From IMG/VR virus record IMGVR_UViG_3300021517_000020, positions 1 to 25,462 of that record: a DNA stretch of 25,462 bases; one strand, 5' to 3'. Positions 6,689 to 13,630 of this stretch are shown here, one piece after another; positions within the stretch are counted from its first letter, which is position 1; each line of letters begins with the position of its first letter. The translations under genes and the position numbers were made by a program. Under the pieces are notes generated by a model that was given only the letters and a program-made list of their open reading frames with translations, ran no database searches and was not told where the DNA came from. The stretch is from a virus.

Positions 6689-7044
6689 GCCATAGCCGCG
6701 TCTATCAACGGATCAACAGCAATGATGAACTCACGATCTGCATCCATGAGCGTTTCAAGCGCCAGCGGCAACTTGCTACCGTCGTGATCGGTAAACGACC
6801 AGTCGCGCAGGATGACCGATGCCAGCTTGTATGCGTTTGGGATGTCTTTGTCTTCAATGTCCAGTGCGCGCATCCAATGCCGCAACGTCGCCGGCTCGTA
6901 TTCGATCCAGTCGTCGGCGAACGGCGCACCAGCCGAAACGCGCGTGACCGCCTCGCGCTTTGGCTTGCGATAGCGACCCGTGCTGTCTGGGGCATTGGTG
7001 GCGCTGTCTGCCTGTTCGTTTTCGCCCATACTCACGATTACCAC
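6637..7044 (-). CDS. Tail assembly chaperone, zero-frame product (gpG-like)
   Basis: This 135-residue protein lies directly after the tail tube gene (7-base overlap). In siphoviruses that position, upstream of the tape measure, is the tail assembly chaperone. The N-terminal ~40 residues are polar and probably disordered (NEQADSATNAPDSTGRYRKPKR). The rest is an acidic helical domain (YEPATLRHWMRALDIEDKD..., LPLALETLMDADREFI...). A T-TTT-TTA slippery site near codon 121 allows a -1 shift into a 69-codon extension. Normal termination adds only 14 residues after that site. Identification rests on gene order plus the frameshift architecture rather than sequence identity. Confidence 0.8.
   Translation of the reverse strand: MVIVSMGENEQADSATNAPDSTGRYRKPKREAVTRVSAGAPFADDWIEYEPATLRHWMRALDIEDKDIPNAYKLASVILRDWSFTDHDGSKLPLALETLMDADREFIIAVDPLIDAAMAFLGPVRSTKESEAASS
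6682..6688 (-). other. -1 ribosomal slippery site
   Basis: On the minus strand the heptamer T TTT TTA lies exactly in the X-XXY-YYZ register of the zero frame (GCT TTT TTA GGT). Shifting back one base enters the long open extension frame. This is the canonical arrangement for siphovirus tail chaperones. I did not define a downstream pseudoknot. Confidence 0.85.
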
Positions 7045-7724
7045 GTGTCCTTTGTGATGTTCTCGGCCTTGCCGCTGGCACTTATGGAAATCACGCCGTT
7101 GACTGCCGGCGACACGCTGTAGTTCTCACGTGTGAAGTCGAACGTATAGCGTGTCTTCTTCGATGAAGTCGTGCCGCCGGCCGGGCTGAATTCAATCTTC
7201 ATGTAGAGGTTGCGCAACATCTCGTCGAACACATAGTCTGTCAGGCCACCGAAGTGCGAGGTGAATGTCGCGCCCGTTCCGCCGCCGCCCGACGGCGTCA
7301 CCGCCGGCGCGGTGATATAGCCTTCGCCGAACACAAGTGGCCATGCGCCCACAACCGTGCCGAGCGCGCTGTCCACTTCGGCGATGGCCGTGGCTTGCAC
7401 GCCCCCGCTTGGGGGCGCTGCGATGGCCAGCGTCGGCGCAGTGGTGTATTCACTGCCCGGCGCGCTCACGACATAGCGATACACCATGCCGGTAGTGTCG
7501 CTCACAAACGCCGTGAAGTTGAACGACGCTGCGTCCACGCCGCCGATGTTCTTGGCGGTCGTGGTTGCATACACTTCTTGCGTCGTCACGGAGTTGGCAA
7601 ATTCCAACCCGCTCTCGCCCGACATCTCGGCCAGATACAGATAGCCCGCGCCATACAGCCGGCCCGTCAGATTCGGCTTGATGCCGATCTTCGCGCCGTT
7701 GCCGGCCGCCAATCGAATGCCCAT
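7038..7724 (-). CDS. Major tail (tube) protein with inserted Gly-Tyr repeat domain
   Basis: The protein has 228 residues, ATG 7724 with AGGAG upstream. It is placed between the tail completion gene and the tail chaperone, as siphovirus tube proteins are. The outer parts look like a tube fold: RLYGAGYLYLAEMSGESGLEFA at the N-terminus, and TRYTFDFTRENYSVSPAVNGVISISASG at the C-terminus. Between them (about residues 80-145) is an insertion of 'GSEYTTAPTLAI...' and 'GEGYITAPAVTPSGGGGTGA' type. This is the repeated beta motif (G-x-x-Y-x-x-x-P-x-[VL]) often decorating phage virion surfaces. A similar insertion occurs in the adjacent gene. The stop overlaps the next gene's start region by 7 bases. 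Confidence 0.75.
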   Translation of the reverse strand: MGIRLAAGNGAKIGIKPNLTGRLYGAGYLYLAEMSGESGLEFANSVTTQEVYATTTAKNIGGVDAASFNFTAFVSDTTGMVYRYVVSAPGSEYTTAPTLAIAAPPSGGVQATAIAEVDSALGTVVGAWPLVFGEGYITAPAVTPSGGGGTGATFTSHFGGLTDYVFDEMLRNLYMKIEFSPAGGTTSSKKTRYTFDFTRENYSVSPAVNGVISISASGKAENITKDTW

Positions 7725-7753
7725 AGATCACACTCCTGCGTGAAGTCAAAACA

Positions 7754-8443
7754 TCACGCCGAATACTCAGTCATCTGAACGGCGAACACGTTCGCCAGAT
7801 ATTGCGACGTGGCGCTGCCCACGCCTTTAAGCGGCACGCGCCGCACCTCGTCGCGGATCACCATCGCGTCATCGCACGTCTCGTTCAACTTGCGGTTGGC
7901 CGCGACTAGCTCATAGAACACGCCGACAAATTCGCGCGTCATATGCTCGGCCTGGTCGGTCTCCTGCATCAAGCACTGGCAGGCGATGGCATCCAGCGTC
8001 CATATGCGCTGGGTGCGGTTGCCGTAGGCCGTCTGCGCGTTCTCGCCGCCGGCATACGCGAACCACATGAACGGCGCGCTCTCGCTGAACACGGCCGGTA
8101 TCTCGTCATACACGTAGTTGAGATACGGCTGAACGCTCACAGCCGGCGGGCTGGCGTAATCCCGTCCCGGTGCGACCATGGCCACCCGGCTCACCGCCCC
8201 GCCAGCGTCACCATCAACGTGCACCACGCCCTGCGCAAACTCGCCCGGCCCGCCGAACACAAGCCGGTTGCGCAGCGGATATCCGCTGCCGCTAGCGCCG
8301 ACCGTGACGCCCGTCACCCCGCCGCCTGCCGCTGTAGCCGTGAGTGCTGCGCCCGCACCGGTCGTAGCCAGCGCAACCCGGGTGATGCTGGCCAGCGCAT
8401 GAATCGCCGGTCGCACGTCATAGCGCATGCCGTCCAGCATCAT
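7754..8443 (-). CDS. Head-tail joining / tail completion protein with Gly-Tyr insertion
   Basis: The protein has 229 residues and its ATG overlaps the stop of the connector gene by four bases (ATGA). Its position between the connector and the tail tube fits a tail completion (terminator) or neck protein. N-terminal MRYDVRPAIHALASI and the region from about residue 105 (LNYVYDEIPAVFSESAPFMWFAYAGG) look like a small neck domain. C-terminal VFYELVAANRKLNETCDDAMVI and SATSQYLANVFAVQMTEYS finish it. An inserted segment (about residues 30-100) with GASGSGYPLRN and GRDYASPPAVSV is the same type of repeat as in the tail tube protein. I do not recognise a precise family. Confidence 0.65.
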   Translation of the reverse strand: MMLDGMRYDVRPAIHALASITRVALATTGAGAALTATAAGGGVTGVTVGASGSGYPLRNRLVFGGPGEFAQGVVHVDGDAGGAVSRVAMVAPGRDYASPPAVSVQPYLNYVYDEIPAVFSESAPFMWFAYAGGENAQTAYGNRTQRIWTLDAIACQCLMQETDQAEHMTREFVGVFYELVAANRKLNETCDDAMVIRDEVRRVPLKGVGSATSQYLANVFAVQMTEYSA

Positions 8444-9024
8444 GGCCGCACCCTCACCAGCGGATCGAGCGCCTGGCGGATGTCGCTCGGCACGCCCGAC
8501 GGCACGTTGACCTGGCCAAGATCGGGATACGCGATCACTTCAAACGGCGCTTCGCGCTTGTGATACAGGAAGGCCGTCCAACGACAGGCCGCGTAGTTCA
8601 GCACGCTCATGCGCGGGTCGTTCGCCACGCACCCGCCCACGTAGCCCAGCCGGGCGAATAGCCGGCCGCGGCTGATCGGGCTGGATACGTCCACAAAGTG
8701 CAGCACATAGCCGTCTATGAGCAGCGCGCTTAGGTCCAGCACGTGCCAGTTGCGCGCGTCGTTCGACACACTCGCGCTTGTCACGCTCCGGCAGTGGCCC
8801 TTGCTCACGCTGATTTGCAGCACGCCGTCCGCGCCCAGGATCACCTGCTCGCCCCGGCGCATCTCGTTGGCGATGGTCTCATCGTCGAACGAGTGGCCGA
8901 GGTGGCCGTTGATCAAGCCGGTGACGCGGGGGATGCGTTCGCCGATGGCGTTGTCATCCACCTGCGCCGTGCCTTGCTTCACCAGTTCGGCGCGCACTTC
9001 TTCAAGCGTGCAGTAGTCGGCCAT
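8440..9024 (-). CDS. Head-tail connector (gp6/gp15-like adaptor)
   Basis: This 194-residue protein begins MADYCTLEEVRAELVKQG. That is the start style of phage head-tail connector adaptors ('M-x-x-Y-x-T-x-E-x-[VL]-[RK]'), which dock on the portal. The helical N-terminal part (RIPRVTGLINGHLGHSF) and a C-terminal helix with RMSVLNYAACRWTAFLYHKRE match the helical-bundle adaptor family. It lies two genes after the capsid gene, where connector genes are expected. The middle (about residues 60-125) is more beta-rich than usual and may be a decorating insertion. Confidence 0.75.
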   Translation of the reverse strand: MADYCTLEEVRAELVKQGTAQVDDNAIGERIPRVTGLINGHLGHSFDDETIANEMRRGEQVILGADGVLQISVSKGHCRSVTSASVSNDARNWHVLDLSALLIDGYVLHFVDVSSPISRGRLFARLGYVGGCVANDPRMSVLNYAACRWTAFLYHKREAPFEVIAYPDLGQVNVPSGVPSDIRQALDPLVRVRP

Positions 9025-9039
9025 TTCGGGTGCCGGGCT

Positions 9040-9255
9040 TCAGGAGCCGGGTGTCAGGTTTCCCTTTTGTCCTTTCGTCTTTTTCGTCGCTGTTTCGTCT
9101 GCCGGCTCGGTCTCAATCGCCACCAGCATGCCGTTGGCGATGAAGTCAGCGAAGGCCGGCACGTCGGTGTCAGGGATTTCGATCACACCGTCTACGGCGT
9201 CGAACTGCTTGTCGCCGTGGGCGACGCTGGCGTAGTCAGATTTGAATTGAGCCAT
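9040..9255 (-). CDS. Small virion-module protein of unknown function
   Basis: This 71-residue acidic protein lies between the capsid and connector genes. It opens MAQFKSDYASVAHG and includes VDGVIEIPDTDVPAFADFIANGM, resembling a small capsid-associated or 'discoidin-less' head protein that recognises 'Gly-x-I-x-x-P' style inputs; the C-terminal 20 residues are a polar Lys/Thr-rich tail. Conserved position in many siphophages suggests a head accessory protein, but no family can be assigned. Confidence 0.6.
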   Translation of the reverse strand: MAQFKSDYASVAHGDKQFDAVDGVIEIPDTDVPAFADFIANGMLVAIETEPADETATKKTKGQKGNLTPGS

Positions 9256-9273
9256 GTGCTAGTCGAGAGTTGT

Positions 9274-9319
9274 GAGTTCTTAGTTTTGAGTTGGGTTTTC
9301 AACTCAAAACTAAGAACTC
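9274..9319. terminator. Perfect 20-bp A+T-rich hairpin after capsid gene
   Basis: A perfect inverted repeat (9274-9293 with 9300-9319, 6-base loop) fills the gap between the major capsid gene and the next gene. It is A+T-rich in a G+C-rich region. No T-tract follows on the minus strand, so it is more likely an mRNA-stabilising or processing hairpin, or an attenuator, than a full rho-independent terminator. It can form on both strands. Confidence 0.6.
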
Positions 9320-9334
9320 ATACCTAATAACTTC

Positions 9335-10855
9335 CTACACGCCGTTGGCGATGTTGGTGATGACACCGATTGCGCCGGGAAAGTAATGCGCCAGCGCCTG
9401 GTCGGCATACACACCTGTCTCGTAGCGGCGCGTCTGGAGCGGCCAGTCGAGCTGGTAGTAGTCCTGCCGGTAATGGATCTCGGCCACGTTCGGCACCTGG
9501 CTGACCGGATATGGCAGCACGTCGCAGTGCGCCAGGATCGTGCCCGGCGATGCGTTGGGGTGCAGCTCCAGTTTCACCAGCTGTCCGCCGTTCATGGCGT
9601 AGCGATTGAGGTAGCTGCCTACCACGGACCCGGCCGTGATGCTGTTCAGACCGTTGGTGAAATCGCCGGTCATGCGCACGATGGGGCTGCCGCCGTTTTT
9701 GATGACCAGGCTGCTGATGTTGCCGATCTCCTGCGATGACAAGTAGATCACGTTCGGCCCGAGGCGATAGGTATCCCACATCGTCTTGAAGAGCGTCTCG
9801 ATCTGATCTACCGCACCGTCGGCGTTGCTCACAGTCAGCTTCGTGCCCGTGCCAAGCGTGCCGGTGGCCAGTGTCTGGATCGTCGCGCCGCTGCCACTTT
9901 TGAACGCGTGCGTCAGCAGGCCGTCGTATTCATATGTGTTCTGGCTGCGGTCGCTGGTGAACTTTGACGCAATCAACTCATTCGTTGTCGAAAGCGACGT
10001 AAGCAACACGCTGTTGATCGTGGTGATGGCCTGCAACCGCTCCGAGCTGGCCGCGCCGGCATACCACGCATATGCCACCGCGCCACTGACCGGCGTGACG
10101 CTGGCGCTGAGCGTGCTGGTGCTGCCCGTGGTTGCCTGCGAGGCCGCAGCGCTCTTGGTAGCGGTGCCGGGGTTGACCGTGAATGTGTTGCCGTTCGGCT
10201 CGGTTACCGTCTGCACGTCGGGCACACCGGCGGCGACGGACGAACCGAGATAGCCGCCGTGCGTCAGCGCCACACAGATCACGCTATAGGTCGCCGCGGC
10301 AATCGTGCCGCCCGTGGTGGCTGTGGCCGTGGTGGGCGTGGGCGTAGTGCCCAGCGCGACGCCCTGGTCGGAGTTGCCGCCGAAGTTGAGCAGCTCCTCC
10401 TGGATCATCGTCGCCCACAGCAGGTTCTGGCCCATGCGCGCGCGGGCGTCTTCAAACCCCTGCGCGGCATTCTGGGCCTCGAACGTGATGTAGTCCTCCA
10501 GGCCGACGGTCTTATAGGCTTGCAGGCGATCCACTACGGTCGTGCCGACGATGCCGCTACGCCGGCCTTCGGGCACGCCGCCGCGCAGCTTGTTGATGTT
10601 GATGCCGGTCACCGCCTTCCAGCGCGTGGCTGTGTCGCCGTTGCCCTTCACACGCGGCAACTTGTTGCGTAGCGGCGTGATGACCGGAAAGAGCGACTTG
10701 GCCGGCGCTTGCAGGTCGTAGAACACCAGGCCGGTAGCCTGGGTAAACGCCTTAGCCAGCGGGTGGCCGGCCTGGGGCGCGCCCAATGATTTGGCGAACA
10801 GGTCGAGGGTCTCCTGAGACATCTGGCTCAGACCCGCGATTGTGTTTTGATTCAT
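9335..10855 (-). CDS. Major capsid protein with internal Ig-like insertion
   Basis: The protein has 506 residues and follows the protease/scaffold gene, as HK97-fold capsid genes do. The N-terminal region (SQETLDLFAKSLGAP...) is followed by LFPVITPLRNKLPRVKGNGDTATRWKA, the usual entry to the capsid core, and by VGLEDYITFEAQNAAQGFEDARARMGQN (spine helix region). The C-terminal half has VDQIETLFKTMWDTYRLGPNVIYLSSQEI and a final HYRQDYYQLDWPLQTRRYE, typical P-domain/A-domain features. Between about residues 165 and 285 a Thr/Ala/Gly-rich stretch (AATYSVICVALTHGGYLGS... VSGAVAYAWYAGAASSERLQ) is an Ig-like beta-sandwich probably exposed on the capsid surface. The family is longer than a minimal HK97 capsid because of this insertion. 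Confidence 0.88.
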   Translation of the reverse strand: MNQNTIAGLSQMSQETLDLFAKSLGAPQAGHPLAKAFTQATGLVFYDLQAPAKSLFPVITPLRNKLPRVKGNGDTATRWKAVTGININKLRGGVPEGRRSGIVGTTVVDRLQAYKTVGLEDYITFEAQNAAQGFEDARARMGQNLLWATMIQEELLNFGGNSDQGVALGTTPTPTTATATTGGTIAAATYSVICVALTHGGYLGSSVAAGVPDVQTVTEPNGNTFTVNPGTATKSAAASQATTGSTSTLSASVTPVSGAVAYAWYAGAASSERLQAITTINSVLLTSLSTTNELIASKFTSDRSQNTYEYDGLLTHAFKSGSGATIQTLATGTLGTGTKLTVSNADGAVDQIETLFKTMWDTYRLGPNVIYLSSQEIGNISSLVIKNGGSPIVRMTGDFTNGLNSITAGSVVGSYLNRYAMNGGQLVKLELHPNASPGTILAHCDVLPYPVSQVPNVAEIHYRQDYYQLDWPLQTRRYETGVYADQALAHYFPGAIGVITNIANGV

Positions 10856-10882
10856 GGCTGTAAAGCCTCCGTAAGCTGATTG

Positions 10883-12376
10883 CTAGTTGCTGATGCGCGT
10901 GCCCCCGGACGCTTGCACCGCGCGTATCTGCAACAGACTCATCTTCTGTTGCAACGCCTGGCGCAGCGTCGGGTCGCGCTCGTCTTCGATCATTTTGGCG
11001 AGCACGGCCATCTCAGTGCCGGCATCTACGCCCGCACCTCCGGCTCCCAAGCCCACCTCCCGCAATACCGGCCCGGCGATCACCGGCCGCGCCTCAATCT
11101 TTGCGAGACGATCATCGAACGCGCCCAACCGGGCCGTTACCGCATCGAATCGCTTGTTGAGCGTGTCCTGTTCGCCTGCCGCTTTTGCGAGAGCTTGCTC
11201 CTGCGCCTGTGCGCTGCTCGCGTCGATCACTGCTTGGAATTTGGCGAAGACGGCGTCGGCCAGTTTCTCGATCACGTCCTCGCTTGCCGTCGCGCCAGTC
11301 ATGGCTGCATCCACCGCCGCCTGCGCCTGCGCATCAAGATTGCTCTCGACGGCTTCGAGCGCCGTTTTGGCTTCCTGCGCCGCGGCCGTCGCTGCTTCGA
11401 GTTGCGCCGTCGCTGTCGTCAGCCCCTTGCCGACGATGCGCGCGGCTTCTGCCAGGCGCTGGGCGACAAGTGGAGATTGCCCGGCCATGTTGCCGGCGAG
11501 TGAGCTGAGGAACTGCACCGCACTGGCGGCGTCGCTTACGACGTAGCCCGCAAGCGCCGCGTCCCACGCCGGGTCATCGGATTTGGTAAGCGGTTGAGTG
11601 ATGCTGGCCGGGATGATGAAGCCGCCACTGGCAGGCAGACCCGTAATGCCGGTGTAGTGCGTGCCTGTGGTTGTAGTGGCATATGTGATGCCCGCCGAAA
11701 CGCCGGCGGTCTTCTGGACCTCATTGGCCTCAGCGTTGTCGTCGCTCTTTTCGTCCGCGCTTTCGGCATTCGCCTCGCCACTGTTGTCTACGTTGTCTGC
11801 ACCGCCGTCGTCACTACCAGCCGCTTCCCCTTTGTCTACACTGTCTACATTGTCTGCATCGTCTTCCGTGTCTTCTTCACCCTCGGCAAACTTTCGCAAC
11901 TCCTCTACGCCGCCGGCCTTGACCATCGTGAACGTCGCGCCATGCATGCACGGGTTATCCACGAGGCTGATTTCGGACGGCTTGGCCTCATAGCGAACGA
12001 CACCGTTCTCCATTTTGCGCCAGCCGTAAGCACCGCCCACGCTGAAACCGGTGTAAACACCGGCTTCCACCTTCTTCCATTCGGCATCATCTACGATGTG
12101 CGTGCCGATAAATACATATTTGTCGGCATCGTTGAATTGCAAATCAATGACCTTGCCGGCTGCTACAGGCTGGTGCATAGCCCGCACGTTGCCGAGTGAC
12201 CTGCCACCACTGGCTTTCTGGATGGCCTGCGACCACGCTTCGAAATGTGGCTTGCTGGCCGCATAGTCCATCAACTCTTTAGCCTTGTCCGGCGCCTCTT
12301 CGGCAGCCGTGCCCCACACCTCGCGCTTAACAGCGTCCACTTTGGTGATCGGGATGAAGACATTCAGTTCGTCCAT
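10883..12376 (-). CDS. Capsid maturation protease fused to scaffold (XkdF-like)
   Basis: The protein has 497 residues. Residues 1-155 are a prohead protease of the XkdF-like type: ITKVDAVKREVWG, an AMHQPVAAGKVIDL segment (the conserved His), then VEAGVYTGFSVGGAYGW (the Ser region) and YEAKPSEISLVDNPCM, a signature close of this protease family. Residues about 165-215 are a highly acidic Asp/Glu/Asn linker with VDNVDSVDK-like repeats. The remainder (about 270-470) is Ala/Gln-rich coiled coil, the scaffold delta-domain. In the phage, protease and scaffold chaperone capsid assembly and are then degraded. It has a dedicated promoter and structured leader upstream, which is unusual for an internal head gene. 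Confidence 0.85.
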   Translation of the reverse strand: MDELNVFIPITKVDAVKREVWGTAAEEAPDKAKELMDYAASKPHFEAWSQAIQKASGGRSLGNVRAMHQPVAAGKVIDLQFNDADKYVFIGTHIVDDAEWKKVEAGVYTGFSVGGAYGWRKMENGVVRYEAKPSEISLVDNPCMHGATFTMVKAGGVEELRKFAEGEEDTEDDADNVDSVDKGEAAGSDDGGADNVDNSGEANAESADEKSDDNAEANEVQKTAGVSAGITYATTTTGTHYTGITGLPASGGFIIPASITQPLTKSDDPAWDAALAGYVVSDAASAVQFLSSLAGNMAGQSPLVAQRLAEAARIVGKGLTTATAQLEAATAAAQEAKTALEAVESNLDAQAQAAVDAAMTGATASEDVIEKLADAVFAKFQAVIDASSAQAQEQALAKAAGEQDTLNKRFDAVTARLGAFDDRLAKIEARPVIAGPVLREVGLGAGGAGVDAGTEMAVLAKMIEDERDPTLRQALQQKMSLLQIRAVQASGGTRISN

Positions 12377-12412
12377 GCTTTACCTGCTATAGCCCGCTGC
12401 CGGGAAAAGCGA

Positions 12413-12483
12413 AACGCGGGCGCTGAATACGTTTCGAGCATGGCTTTCGCCGTTGCTCTACTCGGTTCTTCAGCGCCCGCGTT
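12413..12483 (-). ncRNA. Structured leader RNA of protease-capsid operon
   Basis: A perfect 15-bp stem (12413-12427 with 12469-12483) encloses an inner stem (12436-12440 with 12454-12458) and a 3-bp stem capped by GAAA as read on the minus strand, a stable GNRA tetraloop that exists only in that strand's RNA. TCGCTTTT follows the outer stem. It lies in the 5' untranslated region of the protease gene, downstream of the 12561-12589 promoter. It could be an attenuator, a stability element or a protein-binding site. Confidence 0.6.
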
Positions 12484-12560
12484 CCTGAAAGTTATAAGGC
12501 TCAATTCCGCCTTGAACTTCGTTTCACGCGCGGCCGTTCGACTCCGCGTTTACGTGTGGG

Positions 12561-12589
12561 ATATTAGCACAGGTGTCCTAACGGGTCAA
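12561..12589 (-). promoter_or_regulatory. Sigma-70-type promoter for protease-capsid genes
   Basis: On the minus strand TTGACC (complement of 12584-12589), a 17-base spacer and TAATAT (complement of 12561-12566) make a good vegetative promoter. The -35 box overlaps the stop codon of the upstream gene. The start of transcription would be near 12553, giving a leader of about 175 bases before ATG 12376. Confidence 0.65.
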
Positions 12590-12969
12590 CGCGGTGTGTC
12601 GGCTTTGTCCTTCCCGTTCGGCCAGAACGCGAGAGGCACCGGCACATAGCCCTCGGTCGCCGCGCGCCACAGTTTTGCGATGAGTAGCTTGGCGTTGTGG
12701 CCGTCGGTGCCGTGGTTGAACTGCGACGCATACAGCAGCGAGAATTGCACCTCGCGTTCCTCGCGCTCGGTCAGACCCTGTATGCCTTTTGGCGCTTTCA
12801 CGACCGCCAACGCGGCCGCCTCCCAGGCATTGCGCACATCATCGCCGATGCCGGCCCATACCGGGATCGGCCGGCCGTCAAACGTGACGCCGCGCCTGGC
12901 CTCGGCATACGCCTCGAGGGCGATCTGACCCAATGTTCTAACGTTCTCTAAAACCCCAGACTCTTCCAT
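12586..12969 (-). CDS. Head-module protein of unknown function
   Basis: This protein has 127 residues from ATG 12969, chosen because GGAGGACAA directly precedes it; a longer frame to 13065 would lie inside the gp10-like gene. It contains LGQIALEAYAEARRGVTFDGRPI, PVWAGIGDDVRNAWEAAALAVV (a helical segment often seen in small phage proteins of this kind) and QFNHGTDGHNAKLLIAKL. It overlaps the gp10-like gene by 22 bases and so is coupled to it. The C-terminus ends LAFWPNGKDKADTPR. Role unknown; position suggests a head or host-interaction accessory protein. Confidence 0.7.
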   Translation of the reverse strand: MEESGVLENVRTLGQIALEAYAEARRGVTFDGRPIPVWAGIGDDVRNAWEAAALAVVKAPKGIQGLTEREEREVQFSLLYASQFNHGTDGHNAKLLIAKLWRAATEGYVPVPLAFWPNGKDKADTPR

Positions 12970-13370
12970 TTGTCCTCCAGTGCTTGCGCAATGGCCTCGA
13001 CCACGTCGTCGAGGTTCTCCTCCACATAGGCCGGAAGTTGCCACCACCGGCCCGCGTGCATCCATGCCTGCTCATCCGGTCCGCCGATGACGTAGGGCGC
13101 ATAGTCGAGATTCGTGCCGATCACACCCAGAATGGCATCGGCCGCGTCGCGCACGCCGGTCGTGATACTTCGACCGAGCGTACCCGTGCGAACGTAGGTG
13201 CTGGCCGGCGGCGCAGGCGGATACGGCGGCAGGTTCTGGTGCAACACATACATGCCGCGCTGCATGCCGGTGCGGATCGTCTCGCGCAACTCGCCGGGCG
13301 TGAGCGCCCGCATGAGTGCGTCGAGCCACGGCATGTCCAGGCCGTTGACGTTGACCTCGAATGTGATCAC
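12948..13370 (-). CDS. HK97-gp10-like tail/neck protein
   Basis: This is a 140-residue protein. The N-terminal strand-helix (ITFEVNVNGLDMPWLDALMRAL) is followed by ETIRTGMQRGMYVLHQNLPPYPPAPPASTYVRTGTLGRSI. That segment is the recognisable gp10-like core: a long helix, a Pro-rich 'YP-x-x-P' loop and 'R-T-G-x-L-x-R-S'. The YAPYVIGGPDEQAWMHAGRWW segment with the conserved 'Y-A-x-Y-V' completes it. Proteins of this family join the neck or act in tail completion. Here it lies upstream of the protease gene and next to cassette 2, not in its more usual place after the connector, so the gene order is rearranged. Confidence 0.85.
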   Translation of the reverse strand: MITFEVNVNGLDMPWLDALMRALTPGELRETIRTGMQRGMYVLHQNLPPYPPAPPASTYVRTGTLGRSITTGVRDAADAILGVIGTNLDYAPYVIGGPDEQAWMHAGRWWQLPAYVEENLDDVVEAIAQALEDKWKSLGF

Positions 13371-13420
13371 TCGTCACCCCCTCTGAAGCACGGGCTGAAC
13401 ATAGCACCGGCAATTCGGAC

Positions 13421-13451
13421 TTGACAAAATGGCCCATGTGAGTAATATTAC
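13421..13451 (+). promoter_or_regulatory. Promoter of cassette 2 with palindromic -10 region
   Basis: TTGACA (13421-13426), a 16-base spacer and TAATAT (13443-13448). The perfect palindrome GTAATATTAC (13442-13451) covers the -10 and is a candidate operator. A GTG start lies exactly 7 bases after the -10 box, so the transcript is expected to be leaderless. Confidence 0.65.
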
Positions 13452-13455
13452 CCTC

Positions 13456-13620
13456 GTGGAATACAGAACGCTCAAGATTTGGACTAGGACATGGGAGATG
13501 CTCAGCAAGGTCAAGGCGCTACTTCTTGTGAGAGAAAGCAGAAGCGAAAGCCTTGTCGAGATCGTGCATCGCCTCGTTGAAGCCGAGTTGAAGCGGCTAG
13601 ACTCCGAAAAGAAGAAGTAA
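13456..13620 (+). CDS. Leaderless ribbon-helix-helix-like regulator, cassette 2
   Basis: This is a 54-residue product from GTG 13456. An upstream ATG at 13429 lies between the -35 and -10 boxes of its own promoter and cannot be the start. VEYRTLKIWTRTWEMLSKVKALL followed by SRSESLVEIVHRLVEAELKRL has the shape of a short ribbon-helix-helix or CopG-type DNA-binding dimer: strand, helix, turn with polar 'RSESL', then a second helix. The cassette 3 counterpart is about 60% identical by eye. It is followed by the structured leader and the type A gene on the same transcript, so an autorepressor of the cassette is likely. Confidence 0.75.
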   Translation: MEYRTLKIWTRTWEMLSKVKALLLVRESRSESLVEIVHRLVEAELKRLDSEKKK

Positions 13621-13630
13621 TCAGAGGAGC

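Noticed and set aside
12970-13065. N-terminal extension of the 127-residue head-module protein
   Set aside because: The extension is antiframe text within the gp10-like gene, and GGAGG directly precedes ATG 12969.
13429-13455. ATG 13429 as start of the cassette 2 regulator
   Set aside because: It lies between the -35 and -10 boxes of the gene's own promoter, and the first nine residues have no counterpart in cassette 3; GTG 13456 aligns exactly with GTG 21055.
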